A stretch of 64,000 bases of DNA from Nostoc sphaeroides. GTDB taxonomy: Bacteria; Cyanobacteriota; Cyanobacteriia; Cyanobacteriales; Nostocaceae. How positions within the stretch are numbered: position 1 is the first letter of the stretch; each line of letters starts with the position of its first letter. A program made the translations under genes and the position numbers. Under the pieces are notes generated by a model. That model saw only the letters and a list, made by a program, of their open reading frames with translations. It was not told where the DNA came from and made no database searches. Positions 37,413 to 46,900 of the stretch are shown here, in pieces. Where the stretch lies: NCBI RefSeq assembly GCF_003443655.1, contig NZ_CP031941.1:1235501-1299500 (forward strand). The letters are read 5' to 3'.

Positions 37413-37634
37413 ATGTCAACTCCTGAAGAATTTGCTAGAAGAGAAAGGTTGATTGATAAATGTAAAGTTCTAGTGAACGATGATAAATATGAAATATCTA
37501 GTTGTGGAGAACACGTAAATCATGAAAAACAGACAATAGAATGGCAGGTACAACGAAAAGGGATAACAGAAAATTTTTCAATTGAAGAATTTGAGGTCTA
37601 CATAAAAAATCTAGAAAAAGAAATCGACCCCTAA
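37413..37634 (+). CDS. Small hypothetical protein, 73 residues
   Basis: A charged soluble protein (STPEEFARRERLIDKCKVL, then QVQRKGITENFSIEEFEVYI) with no signal or membrane segment. The start is preceded by AAGGTAAAAA about 11 bp upstream. It ends before a perfect inverted-repeat terminator shared with the convergent gene at 37,865, which supports it being real. Family unknown. Confidence 0.55.
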   Translation: MSTPEEFARRERLIDKCKVLVNDDKYEISSCGEHVNHEKQTIEWQVQRKGITENFSIEEFEVYIKNLEKEIDP

Positions 37635-37753
37635 CTTTTTTGTAAGTCATCAAGCAAGATTGTCCCCTTCCCCATACAGGGTCTACAGAAGTGCGATGAA
37701 AATCAATCGGCACGGATGCGCTAAGGTTCTCACATAGTGAGAGATACAGCTAT

Positions 37754-37797
37754 AAATTTAAGGCTAGAGTCAATTTTCAAACTCTAGCCTTAAATTT
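37754..37797. terminator. Bidirectional terminator between convergent small genes
   Basis: Perfect 17-bp arms: AAATTTAAGGCTAGAGT (37,754-37,770) and its complement (37,781-37,797), with a 10-base loop. The A-rich left and T-rich right flanks allow termination from both sides. Confidence 0.85.
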
Positions 37798-37864
37798 GTT
37801 ATATATATTGCTTTTCAGCTATCTGTGTAGTTTAGACAGAATCTTAGAAATAAAGCTCTAATTA

Positions 37865-38056
37865 CTATTGCCTTCCTTTCTTTTCATCCAGTGCTTTTTG
37901 AATAGCTTCTCTACAGAATTCAGGGGGGTCATCTTGTTGCTGTACTTCCTCCTTCATGGATTTTGTCATGCGTATATTCATTTTTTCAGTTAGCGGTTCT
38001 TCACCTTTTCTCTTCCCTGGCTGCAAATTCTCAGGTGTTCCTCTAGGGTTAGGCAT
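37865..38056 (-). CDS. Small basic protein, possible ribbon-helix-helix type
   Basis: A 63-residue protein starting MPNPRGTPENLQPGKRKGEE, with a segment EKMNIRMTKSMKEEVQ that resembles the strand and first helix of short ribbon-helix-helix DNA-binding proteins. The family resemblance is suggestive only. If correct it would be a small regulator or an antitoxin without a visible toxin. It converges on the terminator at 37,754. Confidence 0.55.
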   Translation of the reverse strand: MPNPRGTPENLQPGKRKGEEPLTEKMNIRMTKSMKEEVQQQDDPPEFCREAIQKALDEKKGRQ

Positions 38057-38181
38057 TTATGTAGAAACGTAAATATAAGTTGAATCGATAGGAAGCTATC
38101 GAATAGAGTTTTAAATCGGTGGTGACACACGTCTTGGAAAACAGTACACCACCGATACCACTTTTAAGGAATGGCTACTCT

Positions 38182-38559
38182 ATGTTTACACGATCGGAAC
38201 TTGAAAGCAAAACTATTCAGGAGCTACGAGACTTATGCAGAAGATACGGCTTAAAGCCTACTGGGAACTCAGGTTACAAGAATAGTTACATTGTAAGCTT
38301 GATGTCATTTCCAGCGATCGCACTTAAACAGATGGAAGACGGTAGAGGAATAAAAAGGTTAAGTTTTGAAGCATTCCAGAATATTGGCGCAGCATTAGAT
38401 CAGATAAATGATCCGACTGATGAACAAGCAGCACTTATCAAGCTAACGATGGAAGAGAGAAGATTACGTGCGCCGCTATCCTGGGAACAGCAAAAGCTAC
38501 TTAACCTCTACATAGCAAAACAGAAACTAGAAGAAGTCATGTATTTATTAGGTGAGTAA
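38182..38559 (+). CDS. SAP-like domain protein of unknown role
   Basis: A 125-residue protein from the ATG at 38,182 (MFTRSELESKTIQELRDLCR), preceded by AAGGA. The first 45 residues resemble a SAP/Rho-N helix-extended loop-helix motif (ELESKTIQELRDLCRRYGLKP), which binds nucleic acid in other proteins. The remainder is helical (LSWEQQKLLNLYIAKQKLEE). A 21-codon longer version from GTG 38,119 is possible. It is followed by a strong terminator, so it is a single-gene unit. Confidence 0.65.
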   Translation: MFTRSELESKTIQELRDLCRRYGLKPTGNSGYKNSYIVSLMSFPAIALKQMEDGRGIKRLSFEAFQNIGAALDQINDPTDEQAALIKLTMEERRLRAPLSWEQQKLLNLYIAKQKLEEVMYLLGE

Positions 38560-38587
38560 GTAGCTTAAAAATTTCAGATTAATAACT

Positions 38588-38612
38588 AAAGACTCTATAT
38601 AGAGTCTTTTTT
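38588..38612 (+). terminator. Rho-independent terminator
   Basis: Palindrome AAAGACTCTATATAGAGTC followed by TTTTTTG, 28 bp after the SAP-like gene. The spacer from here to 38,884 shows no gene. Confidence 0.88.
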
Positions 38613-38884
38613 GTTTGTTTGTGACGAAAGTTCTTAGAGTAATAGTCTAAGAAGTACGGGGTAACTGATATATATTAGGATATTTATGTTTATGGTCTTT
38701 TCTGAGGTGAGAAATATGTGAGCATATATTGAGCATTGATATTTAGTAATTATTTATACCTAAAATAAAAAATTACTAGATAGATCAAATTACCAGAAAA
38801 GTAGTTCAAATGTACTAAAAGGTTAAATACTAGAAAATTAATAGAAGATAGAAAAATACAACCTGAAAGTATTGGTTTAACTTT

Positions 38885-39331
38885 ATGATTACGCCTATGC
38901 GTGTTTTTGTGTTAATTTTTAATGCTCGGACGGAAAATGAGGGAATTCATACCATTCGGGAAGGCGATGCCGAAGGCGGCAAGCTACGCAATAAAATTCT
39001 GATGTTCGAGTCAGAAGACGACGCCACCCGCTTTGCCCTGATGTTAGAAGCTCAGGATTTTCCCTCACCTACACCAGAGCCGTTCGATGCTGAGGAAATC
39101 AAGGAATTTTGCGAAAGTGCTGGATATGAATGGGAAATCATCCCAGAAAACAGCAATCTACTTGTAACTCCTCCAGAACTTAACGTCGAACAAACTGACT
39201 GGCAAGTAGATGCCCAGAAGGAGGATACTGTTGAAGACACCTTCCCTCTCAATCAACAGCCACTAGAAGAACCAGAATTGTCTGATTCTGAACTAGAGAA
39301 GATGCGTCGCAAATTAGAAGGATTGTTGTAA
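38885..39331 (+). CDS. DUF3110 family cyanobacterial protein
   Basis: A 148-residue protein. Residues 5-75 contain the DUF3110 hallmarks MRVFVLIFNARTENEGIHTI and LMFESEDDATRFALMLEAQD, found across cyanobacteria and plastids; role unknown. The middle includes EFCESAGYEWEIIPE; the C-terminal third is acidic and probably unstructured, ending in a short helix SELEKMRRKLEGLL. Start 38,885 or 38,897, both ATG. murQ lies 120 bp downstream behind a heptamer repeat, so co-transcription is possible but unproven. Confidence 0.82.
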   Translation: MITPMRVFVLIFNARTENEGIHTIREGDAEGGKLRNKILMFESEDDATRFALMLEAQDFPSPTPEPFDAEEIKEFCESAGYEWEIIPENSNLLVTPPELNVEQTDWQVDAQKEDTVEDTFPLNQQPLEEPELSDSELEKMRRKLEGLL

Positions 39332-39450
39332 TTAGTCATTAGTCATTGGTCATTGGTCACTTGTACTGAGCCTAGTCGAAGTATTGGTCATTGGTCATTG
39401 GTCGCTAACTGACTAATGACAAAGAACAAATGACAAAGGACAAAAAACAA
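39332..39450. repeat. GGTCATT/AATGACAAA heptamer tract before murQ
   Basis: Tandem GTCATTG heptamers, then TGACAAAGAACAAA-type repeats leading directly into the murQ start. Potential extra starts upstream of 39,451 fall inside this repeat. Confidence 0.8.
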
Positions 39451-40377
39451 ATGACAAACTTGCAGGAACGTGGGCATCTTTTAACCGAGCTGGTAAATCC
39501 TAACAGTCTTAACTTAGACCAGCTCAGTTCTCTGGAATTGGTGGAGCTGTTTAATAGCGAAGACCAAAAGGCAATCGAGGCGGTTGCGGCGGCGAAAATT
39601 CAGTTGGCACAAGCAATTGATAGCACCGCAGAGCGTTTGCGCCACGGAGGACGCTTATTTTATATCGGTGCGGGCACAAGTGGCAGGTTAGGAGTGTTAG
39701 ATGCTGCTGAGTGTCCACCTACTTTTTGTACACCCCCAGAGTTGGTACAGGGGATTATTGCTGGTGGTGCTGGCGCACTGGTACGCAGTTCGGAGGATTT
39801 AGAAGATAGCATCGAAGATGGGGAGGCTGCGATCGCAGGGCGGCAAATTACCCAATTAGATGTCGTAGTTGGCATTACCGCAGGTGGAACAACGCCTTAT
39901 GTTCACGGTGCCCTTCATGCTGCCCGTCAGCGAGGAGCCAAGACTATTTTTATCGCCTGTGTTCCCGCAGAACAAGTTAGCTTTGATGCCGATATTGACA
40001 TTCGCCTATTAACAGGGCCAGAAATAATCGCTGGCTCAACTCGTCTGAAAGCTGGTACAGTCACGAAATTAGCTTTAAATATCCTTTCTTCTGGGGTGAT
40101 GGTCAAACTAGGCAAAGTTTACGGTAATCGCATGGTAGATGTGGCGGTAACAAATCAAAAGTTACGCGATCGCGCTTTGCGAATTTTGCAAGACCTCACA
40201 GGCTTAAGTCGGGAAGCTGCTGGTTTTTTATTAGAACGTAGTGGTAAATGGGTGAAGCTAGCGCTATTGATGCACTGGACTGGTTTAGAAAAAGACGAAG
40301 GCGATCGGCTTCTTTCAGAACACCAAAGTAATCTTAGGGCAGCTGTTATCAGCTATCAAAACCCCAAAAAACCTTAA
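39451..40377 (+). CDS. murQ: N-acetylmuramic acid 6-phosphate etherase
   Basis: MurQ cleaves the lactyl ether of MurNAc-6-phosphate to give GlcNAc-6-phosphate, allowing recycling of cell-wall sugar. A SIS-domain protein: RLFYIGAGTSGRLGVLDAAECPPTF contains the sugar-phosphate site, followed by IAGGAGALVRSSEDLEDS, VVGITAGGTTPYVHGAL and NRMVDVAVTN. The C-terminal part (SREAAGFLLERSGKWVKLALLM) is the helical domain. The start chosen, MTNLQERGHLLTELVNP, fits the family; an in-frame ATG seven codons earlier lies within repeat DNA. Complete, about 308 residues. Confidence 0.95.
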   Translation: MTNLQERGHLLTELVNPNSLNLDQLSSLELVELFNSEDQKAIEAVAAAKIQLAQAIDSTAERLRHGGRLFYIGAGTSGRLGVLDAAECPPTFCTPPELVQGIIAGGAGALVRSSEDLEDSIEDGEAAIAGRQITQLDVVVGITAGGTTPYVHGALHAARQRGAKTIFIACVPAEQVSFDADIDIRLLTGPEIIAGSTRLKAGTVTKLALNILSSGVMVKLGKVYGNRMVDVAVTNQKLRDRALRILQDLTGLSREAAGFLLERSGKWVKLALLMHWTGLEKDEGDRLLSEHQSNLRAAVISYQNPKKP

Positions 40378-40445
40378 AGAAGTTCTCCTAAATAAATACT
40401 TTTTTGATGTCGTTAACTGTTGACTGTTGACTGTTGACGGGTTTT

Positions 40446-40541
40446 CAGTCATCACTCATCAGTCATCACTCATCAGTCATCACTCATCACTCATCACTCA
40501 TCACTCATCACTCATCACTCATCACTCATCACTCATCAGGT
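40446..40541. repeat. TCATCAC heptamer array, about 13 copies
   Basis: Almost pure TCATCAC tandem repeat with two early TCATCAG variants. Such arrays are prone to copy-number change. Confidence 0.92.
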
Positions 40542-41114
40542 AAATGTACAATATTATTTGCGTAACACCTTATTAAGAAATGTAACTTTAAATAAATAGT
40601 TTTAAGATATATTGCCAATCTCAGTAAATGAAATATAGATAGAGACTGCCAATCTTTTTTAAACAAAAATTCAGAAATTATACGGATATAATTCTGTATG
40701 GGAATTATTAAAATAATATATAAACACTGAATGCATCTTTTTTAATGATGGGGGCTATAGCAACCTATTTTAGTCGGAAATTTTACCGATAATCAACTCT
40801 CTGCAACATGACTTTTTTACTAATAAGATTTTGGTATTTTCCTATATCCCTAGATTTTAATAAATTTAATTTAGACTGCTATATCCGAAATGTATTTGCA
40901 CTTATTGACGTATCTGGTAACCAGTATATAGCTAGTGCATGTCGCGGAAACCAACCTACCATTTCATTACAGCCAGAAAACCCAAAATTAAAGCTTTTTG
41001 ACTTTTTTACCCTGAGCGCAGCCGAAGGGTGACTTCCCCACAGTGGCTGACTTTTACCTTGCGGTACTAGTGTGGGTTTTTCAATAGCTGGCTTTTTAAT
41101 ACAAGGAAAAAAGT
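40542..41114. other. Spacer upstream of the phototaxis cluster
   Basis: AT-rich, no convincing gene. A 74-codon frame at 40,808-41,032 has no ribosome site or recognisable product, and its end runs through a CCTGAGCGCAGCCGAAGGG spacer repeat. AAGGAAAAA lies just before the pixG start. Confidence 0.5.
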
Positions 41115-42317
41115 ATGACCCACTCCGAACTTATTCTTTCAAATAACCTAGTTAATGAATTTAAAACTTGTACTCAGTTGCAATATAATGGCAAATTAAA
41201 TATTAAAAGTTCTAAAGGCAGCCAATGGACTTTTTATTATCGGCTGGGGCGAATAGTTTGGGCAACAGGTGGAACTCATCCCTTCCGCCGTTGGCGTAGA
41301 AATATGGCTCAAAATTGTCCCCAGATTGATGTTGATAAATTGCAGTTGCGTTTGCAAGACGTATCACTAGATTACTGGGATTACCGCATTCTAGAAATCT
41401 TTTATAAAAAACAGAAAATTCAGAGAGAGCAAATTCAGTCTATTGCCGAAAACACCATAGCAGAAATATTATTTGACCTAGCTATGCAAGGAAATTTTGC
41501 TTCTATAAGTTGCAATCGCAGTCAAGAAGTTATCTTAGAAACACCAATGAGCTTCACGAGTGCAGAAATGTCTGTAAAGCACATGCAAGACTCGTGGAAA
41601 ATTTGGTCAGAAGCAGGTTTAGCAAATTTTTCTCCTGACTTGGCACCAGTTCTACGCCGACCAGAACAACTTCAACAGATGGTAAGTCCATCTGTCTATA
41701 AAAACTTTGTAAATTTAATCAACGGCAAATTAACTCTGCGAGATTTAGCCGTGAAAATGAAGCAAAGTGTACTGCCACTCACCCGTTCATTGCTTCCCTA
41801 TATCCTTAAAGGAATCATTGAATTGGTGGAAATACCTGACATGCCATTAGTAATGACTGAGGCCAACAATAAGCCTATCACCGGACAACCGAAAAAATCG
41901 ATTGCTCCACTAATAGCCTGCGTAGATGATAGCCCCCAGGTATGTAAAATGCTGGAAGATATTATCACTTCCAATGGACTAAGGTTTATCAAGATTCAAG
42001 ATGCTGTACAAGCTCTCCCAACCCTTATTCAGGATAAACCAGACCTGATTTTCTTGGATTTGATTATGCCAGTCGCCAGTGGTTACGAAATTTGTACTCA
42101 GTTGCGACGAATATCTGCTTTCGCCAATACACCAGTAATTATATTAACAGGTAGTGATGGTCTTTTAGATAGAGTTCGTGCTAAGGTAGTCGGTTCTACA
42201 GATTTCATCACTAAACCTGTAGTGCCTGAGAAGGTAATGAGTATAATACGTAAATATTTACCTGCGTTGAGTGTACCCATCGACAAGAGTAAAGCTAATT
42301 TAGAAGTTTGTAAATAG
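41115..42317 (+). CDS. pixG: PatA-like response regulator of the phototaxis cluster
   Basis: A 400-residue regulator: residues about 1-250 are the PATAN/DUF4388-type effector region (LVNEFKTCTQLQYNGKLNIKS, WTFYYRLGRIVWATGG), and residues about 270-390 a receiver domain with phospho-acceptor D315 (IFLDLIMPVASGYEI), DDS acidic pocket (ACVDDSPQV) and conserved lysine (DFITKPV). It is phosphorylated by the CheA kinase and probably governs pilus motors, as PixG does in Synechocystis. A terminator lies about 190 bp after it, so it is likely transcribed separately from pixH onward, or with read-through. Confidence 0.9.
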   Translation: MTHSELILSNNLVNEFKTCTQLQYNGKLNIKSSKGSQWTFYYRLGRIVWATGGTHPFRRWRRNMAQNCPQIDVDKLQLRLQDVSLDYWDYRILEIFYKKQKIQREQIQSIAENTIAEILFDLAMQGNFASISCNRSQEVILETPMSFTSAEMSVKHMQDSWKIWSEAGLANFSPDLAPVLRRPEQLQQMVSPSVYKNFVNLINGKLTLRDLAVKMKQSVLPLTRSLLPYILKGIIELVEIPDMPLVMTEANNKPITGQPKKSIAPLIACVDDSPQVCKMLEDIITSNGLRFIKIQDAVQALPTLIQDKPDLIFLDLIMPVASGYEICTQLRRISAFANTPVIILTGSDGLLDRVRAKVVGSTDFITKPVVPEKVMSIIRKYLPALSVPIDKSKANLEVCK

Positions 42318-42507
42318 GGAGAATTAATAATTTTTCTTGATGATTAATCATAAACTAATCTGATTAGCTTGAAAATTTAATTCCTTAGCATGAGCCTATT
42401 GCTTAACAATAGCCATAATAAAAATATTTACAATCGATAAATTTTTCCAGCTCAGTAAACATAAAATTACTGGGGTGATAAATAAGAAGTCCAAATTCAC
42501 AAGAGGC

Positions 42508-42545
42508 AAGTAGGTGGCAGTCTTAAAGCCATCTACTTTTTTTCT
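42508..42545 (+). terminator. Rho-independent terminator between pixG and pixH
   Basis: Arms AAGTAGGTGGC (42,508-42,518) and GCCATCTACTT (42,528-42,538), one G-T pair, followed by TTTTT. Confidence 0.8.
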
Positions 42546-42665
42546 ACACAATAGAATATTTAGTAAGTGAATAAAACATATATTAAGTTCTGTTCATTAC
42601 GTACTTTTTCGGAGGTTAATATATAAAGATTGAATCAAAATTAGACAAATACAAATTTTTGTATT

Positions 42666-42778
42666 TATAGCAGTCCTATTTGAGTTGTGAAATATTCTTT
42701 ATGACAAGGGGGTAGGGGCTAGTCTCTAGTCTCTAGTCCCTTGCATGTGTTTATCCACACATCATTTAGGATTTGTAT
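42666..42778. repeat. TATAGCA-type inverted-repeat element
   Basis: Ends TATAGCAGTCCTATTTGAG (42,666) and the complement of ATACAAATCCTAAATGATG (42,778). It is related to the outer element at 11,907 and includes a CTAGTCTCTAGTCTCTAG run. Non-coding. Confidence 0.55.
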
Positions 42779-42823
42779 CTCTAACTTGTTTACATTCTTA
42801 AAAGATTTTAACGGATAATTACC

Positions 42824-43186
42824 ATGAATACTGTTTTAGTTGTTGAAGATGGCTTAACAGATATGGAAATAATCAGCCGTTATTTGCAACAGGCCGGTTA
42901 TTCTGTGATTAGCGCCACAAGCAGTGAAGAGGCTCAAGACAAAATAGATAAAAACAAGCCAGACCTAATATTTCTCGACGTAATTTTACCAGGTAAAAGT
43001 GGCTTTGAAATTTGTCGAGAACTTAAGAATAATCCCACTACTAGCAAAATACCAGTTATTTTTTGCTCTACAAAAAATAGTGATGTAGATAAAATTTGGG
43101 GTAATATGTTGGGCGCTGAGGGTTATCTATCAAAACCGATTGATCGAGAAGAATTATTAGTAATTTTAAAGCGATTACTTAATTAG
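42824..43186 (+). CDS. pixH: CheY-like receiver protein of the phototaxis cluster
   Basis: A 120-residue stand-alone receiver: VLVVEDG acidic pocket, phospho-acceptor D52 (IFLDVILPGKSG), threonine/serine position in FCSTKN and lysine in GYLSKPID. It shuttles phosphate from the CheA kinase and competes with or complements PixG in steering type IV pilus motility. First gene of the run pixH-pixI-pixJ-pixL on one strand with short gaps. Confidence 0.92.
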   Translation: MNTVLVVEDGLTDMEIISRYLQQAGYSVISATSSEEAQDKIDKNKPDLIFLDVILPGKSGFEICRELKNNPTTSKIPVIFCSTKNSDVDKIWGNMLGAEGYLSKPIDREELLVILKRLLN

Positions 43187-43310
43187 TAAAAATTAACAAA
43201 TTGACAACCACTAGAAGTCACTATTTTTAACATAAAACCTCCGCAAAGATAAAATAATAACTGGAAATAGTGGCTAAAGATAAATAATCAAGCACAAAGG
43301 ATCAATAGCT

Positions 43311-43784
43311 TTGGAAACCAAGGAAAAGTTTTTAAGTTTTAATTTGGGAGTCAGGGATACAGCCATAATTTCGTTACAACACATCACAGAAGTTTTGCAA
43401 GTATCATTACCAGAAATATGTGGCGTTCCTCAAATGCCCAGTTGTGTCTTGGGTATCTATAACTGGCGCGGTGAGATGCTTTGGTTAGTTGATTTAGAGG
43501 CAATGTTGGGTTATTCTCCAATTTCGCAAGGAACAAATTTACTTTCGAGAATGATGGCAATTGTTCTGGAAAACGAGGGTAAGTTTTTGGGACTATTGGT
43601 GCGACAGCTTATGGATATTGAGTGCCTGGATACTAAGCAAATGAAAGCCCCAACAGCCGAATTATTTTATCCAAAAATTTCCCCTTTCTTGCAAGGATAC
43701 TTTATTAATGATTCCGAGGAGATGATTTTTAATTTAGATGCCATATCAATTATCCAAGCTCTTATATGGAAAACTCATAATTAA
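43311..43784 (+). CDS. pixI: CheW-like adaptor of the phototaxis cluster
   Basis: A 157-residue CheW-domain protein that links the receptor to the CheA kinase. CheW features: FNLGVRDTAIISLQHITEVL, the CVLGIYNWRGEMLWLVDLEAML core and FLGLLVRQLMDIE. TTG start at 43,311 with AAAGGATC upstream. Length is normal and the gene is co-linear with pixH and pixJ. Confidence 0.92.
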   Translation: METKEKFLSFNLGVRDTAIISLQHITEVLQVSLPEICGVPQMPSCVLGIYNWRGEMLWLVDLEAMLGYSPISQGTNLLSRMMAIVLENEGKFLGLLVRQLMDIECLDTKQMKAPTAELFYPKISPFLQGYFINDSEEMIFNLDAISIIQALIWKTHN

Positions 43785-43901
43785 CAAACAATTACTAATT
43801 AGGGAGTGACAGAGGCAATAGGAGAATGAAAATCAACAAAACTTGCTTTTTGTTTTGTGATTATCCCGTGATTAACAATTAACAATTAATGAGGTTGAGT
43901 T

Positions 43902-46900
43902 ATGAAGTTTTTGTATCAGAAGAATCGAAAGAATGATCCCCTAGCTAATGAATTAGAAAATCAGAATGGGAGTGCGGACGTAGTAAATATTGTTAGTAAC
44001 GAAATATCATTATTAAGTGCGATCGCTCAAGAATTTAAAAGTTGTAGAAAACAGTTACAAGACATTGCAACTCAGATGCGTAAAGCCTCTGATATCGATA
44101 CTCTAGTCAAAGTCACTGTAGACCAAATCAGAGAGAAGATTGGTTGCGATCGCGCCTTGATTTATCAATTTACTTCCTTTGATTCTGGTACTGTTTTAGC
44201 AGAATCAAGAACCCTAGATTGGACACCAGCTTTAGGCGAAAATATTCCGATAATTCTTTTTGGTTACTACACAAATCAAGACTATTTAGAACCTGTAGCT
44301 ATTGATAATATCAATCATCTACAACTTACCGCTTATCAAAAGCAGTTGTTAGAGAAATTCCAAATCAAAGCTAGTTTGAGTTTACCAATTACAGTAGAAG
44401 GTAAAATATGGGGCTTACTAGCAGTAAACAATTGCTCCTCACCACGGCAATGGCAGGAGGCAGAAATTAGCCTATTATCTCAAATTACAACAGAATTCAC
44501 CTACAAATTGCAGAGCTTTGAATTTCAAAAAGAATTACAAAAGCGAACACAGGCAAAAAAATCAGTAGGTCAAGTTATCGAAAAAATTCTTCACGTATCA
44601 AGTCTCGAGAATATTTTTCAAACAACCACTCAAGAAATACGGAATTTGCTACGATGCGATCGCGTAGGTGTTTATCGCTTCAAACCTGACTGGAGTGGCG
44701 AGTTTGTATCTGAGTCGGTGGGTAATGGTTGGGTAAAAATGGTCGGGCCTGATTTTTATATGGTCTGGGAAGATAGCCACTTGCAAGAAACCCAAGGAGG
44801 ACGTTATGCCAAGGGTGAAACTTTTGTAGTCAACGACATTTATCAAGCGGGTCATGCTCAATGCCACATTGATATTTTAGAACAATATCAAATGAAAGCT
44901 TATATCATTGCCCCAATTTTTACTGGAGATAAATTATGGGGCTTGTTAGCAGCTTATCAAAATTCTGGGCCTCGTGATTGGCATCCTTGGGAAGAAAATT
45001 TTCTGACTCAAATTGGCTTGCAATTTGGTGTAGCTGTCTCACAAAGAGAATATGTGGAACAAGTGCAGAAAAAATCTGAGCAATTAACTCAGATAGTTGC
45101 ACAAGAAAAAGCTTTAACCAAAATAGTCAACCGGATTCGACAATCCTTAGATGTAGAAAGCGTCTTTAGAACAACCACTCACGAAGTACGGCAATTACTA
45201 AAATGCGATCGTGTCACTGTCTTTCGTTTCAACCACGACTGGAGTGGTGAATTTGTAGCTGAGTCAGTAGATCATGGTTGGATAAAATTGGTAGACCCTG
45301 ATATTAAAACTGTTTGGGCAGATACCTACATGCAAGAAAATCAGGGAAGTCGATATACCAAAACTGAAAGCTTTGTTTGTAATGACATTTCTCAGATCAG
45401 TCGTTTTCCTTGCTACGTAGAAATGTTAGAGCAATTTGAAATTAAAGCTTATGTAACTGTAGCTGTATTTTCTGGGGACAAATTGTGGGGCTTGCTGGCA
45501 GCTTATCAAAACTCAGGTTCTCGTGATTGGCAACCTTGGGAAGTCAACTTTTTGACTCAGATTGGATTGCAATTTGGTGTAGCTATATCACAGGCAGAAT
45601 ATCTGGAACAAGTGCGGATAAAATCTCAAAAACTAGCTCAATTAGCAGAACAAGAAAAAGGAATCACCAAGCTAATCAACCGCATTCGACAATCATTAGA
45701 TGTCGAAGAAATATTTAAAACAACCACTCAAGAAGTACGGCAATTCTTAAAATGCGATCGCGTTGCTGTCTATCGCTTTAACCCCAACTGGAGTGGCGAA
45801 TTTGTGGCTGAATCAATGGGTCATAGTTGGGTAAAACTAGTAGGACCTGATATCAAAGTTGTCTGGGAAGATACCCACTTACAAGAAACTCAGGGAGGTC
45901 GATATACCAAAGGTGAAACCTTTGTCGTAAATGATATCTATAAAATAGGTCTTACGCCCTGCCATATTGAGATTTTAGAGCAGTTTGAAGTTAAAGCTTA
46001 TGTAGTTGTTCCTGTATTCACTGGAGAAAAATTATGGGGCTTGCTGGCAGCTTATCAAAATTCTGGAACTCGTAATTGGGAAGAATCGCAAGTCACCTTA
46101 TTATCACGCATTAGCGACCAGTTAGGACAGGCATTACAACAGACTGAATATTTGCAACAGCTACAAGTGCAATCAGCAAAATTAGCAGAAGCGGCTACAC
46201 GCGACAAAGCAGCCAAAGAATTACTGCAACAACGATCTATTCAACTCCTAACAGCCCTTAGACCTGCCCTAAACGGCGACTTAACAGTACGCGCACCCAT
46301 TACAGAAGACGAACTAGGTACGATCGCAGATGCTTACAATAATACCCTGCAAGCGCTGCGGCAAATCGTTATTCAGGTACAGGGGGCTGCTCAACAAGTT
46401 GCCGAAACTTCTAGCAATAGCGACGCTTCACTAGCTGGACTGACTAATCTAGCACAACAACAATCTGAGGAAATTACCGCAGCTTTAGATGACATTCAAC
46501 AGATGGTGGACTCTACTCAAGCTGTAGTGGCGAATGCAGAGTTAGTGCAACTAGCAGTGCAACAAGCCAATCGAACTGTAGAGTCTGGCGATACCGCCAT
46601 GAATCTGACTGTAAAAGCAATCCAAGGAATTCGAGAAACCGTTGCTCAAACTAGCAAAAAGATTAAACGCCTCAGCGAATCCTCGCAAAAAATCTCCAAA
46701 GTGGTGAATTTGATTGGTAATTTTGCCACACAGACAAACGTATTAGCTCTGAATGCAGCCATTGAAGCTACTCGTGCCGGTGAATATGGCAAAGGCTTTG
46801 CAGTTGTAGCTGATGAAGTCCGTTCTTTATCTCGCCAGTCAGCAGCAGCAACCATCGAAATCGAAAAATTAGTCCAAGAGATTCAAGCAGAAACCGGGGA

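Noticed and set aside
40808-41032. A 74-codon frame upstream of pixG
   Set aside because: No ribosome site, no recognisable protein, and its end is made of spacer repeat.
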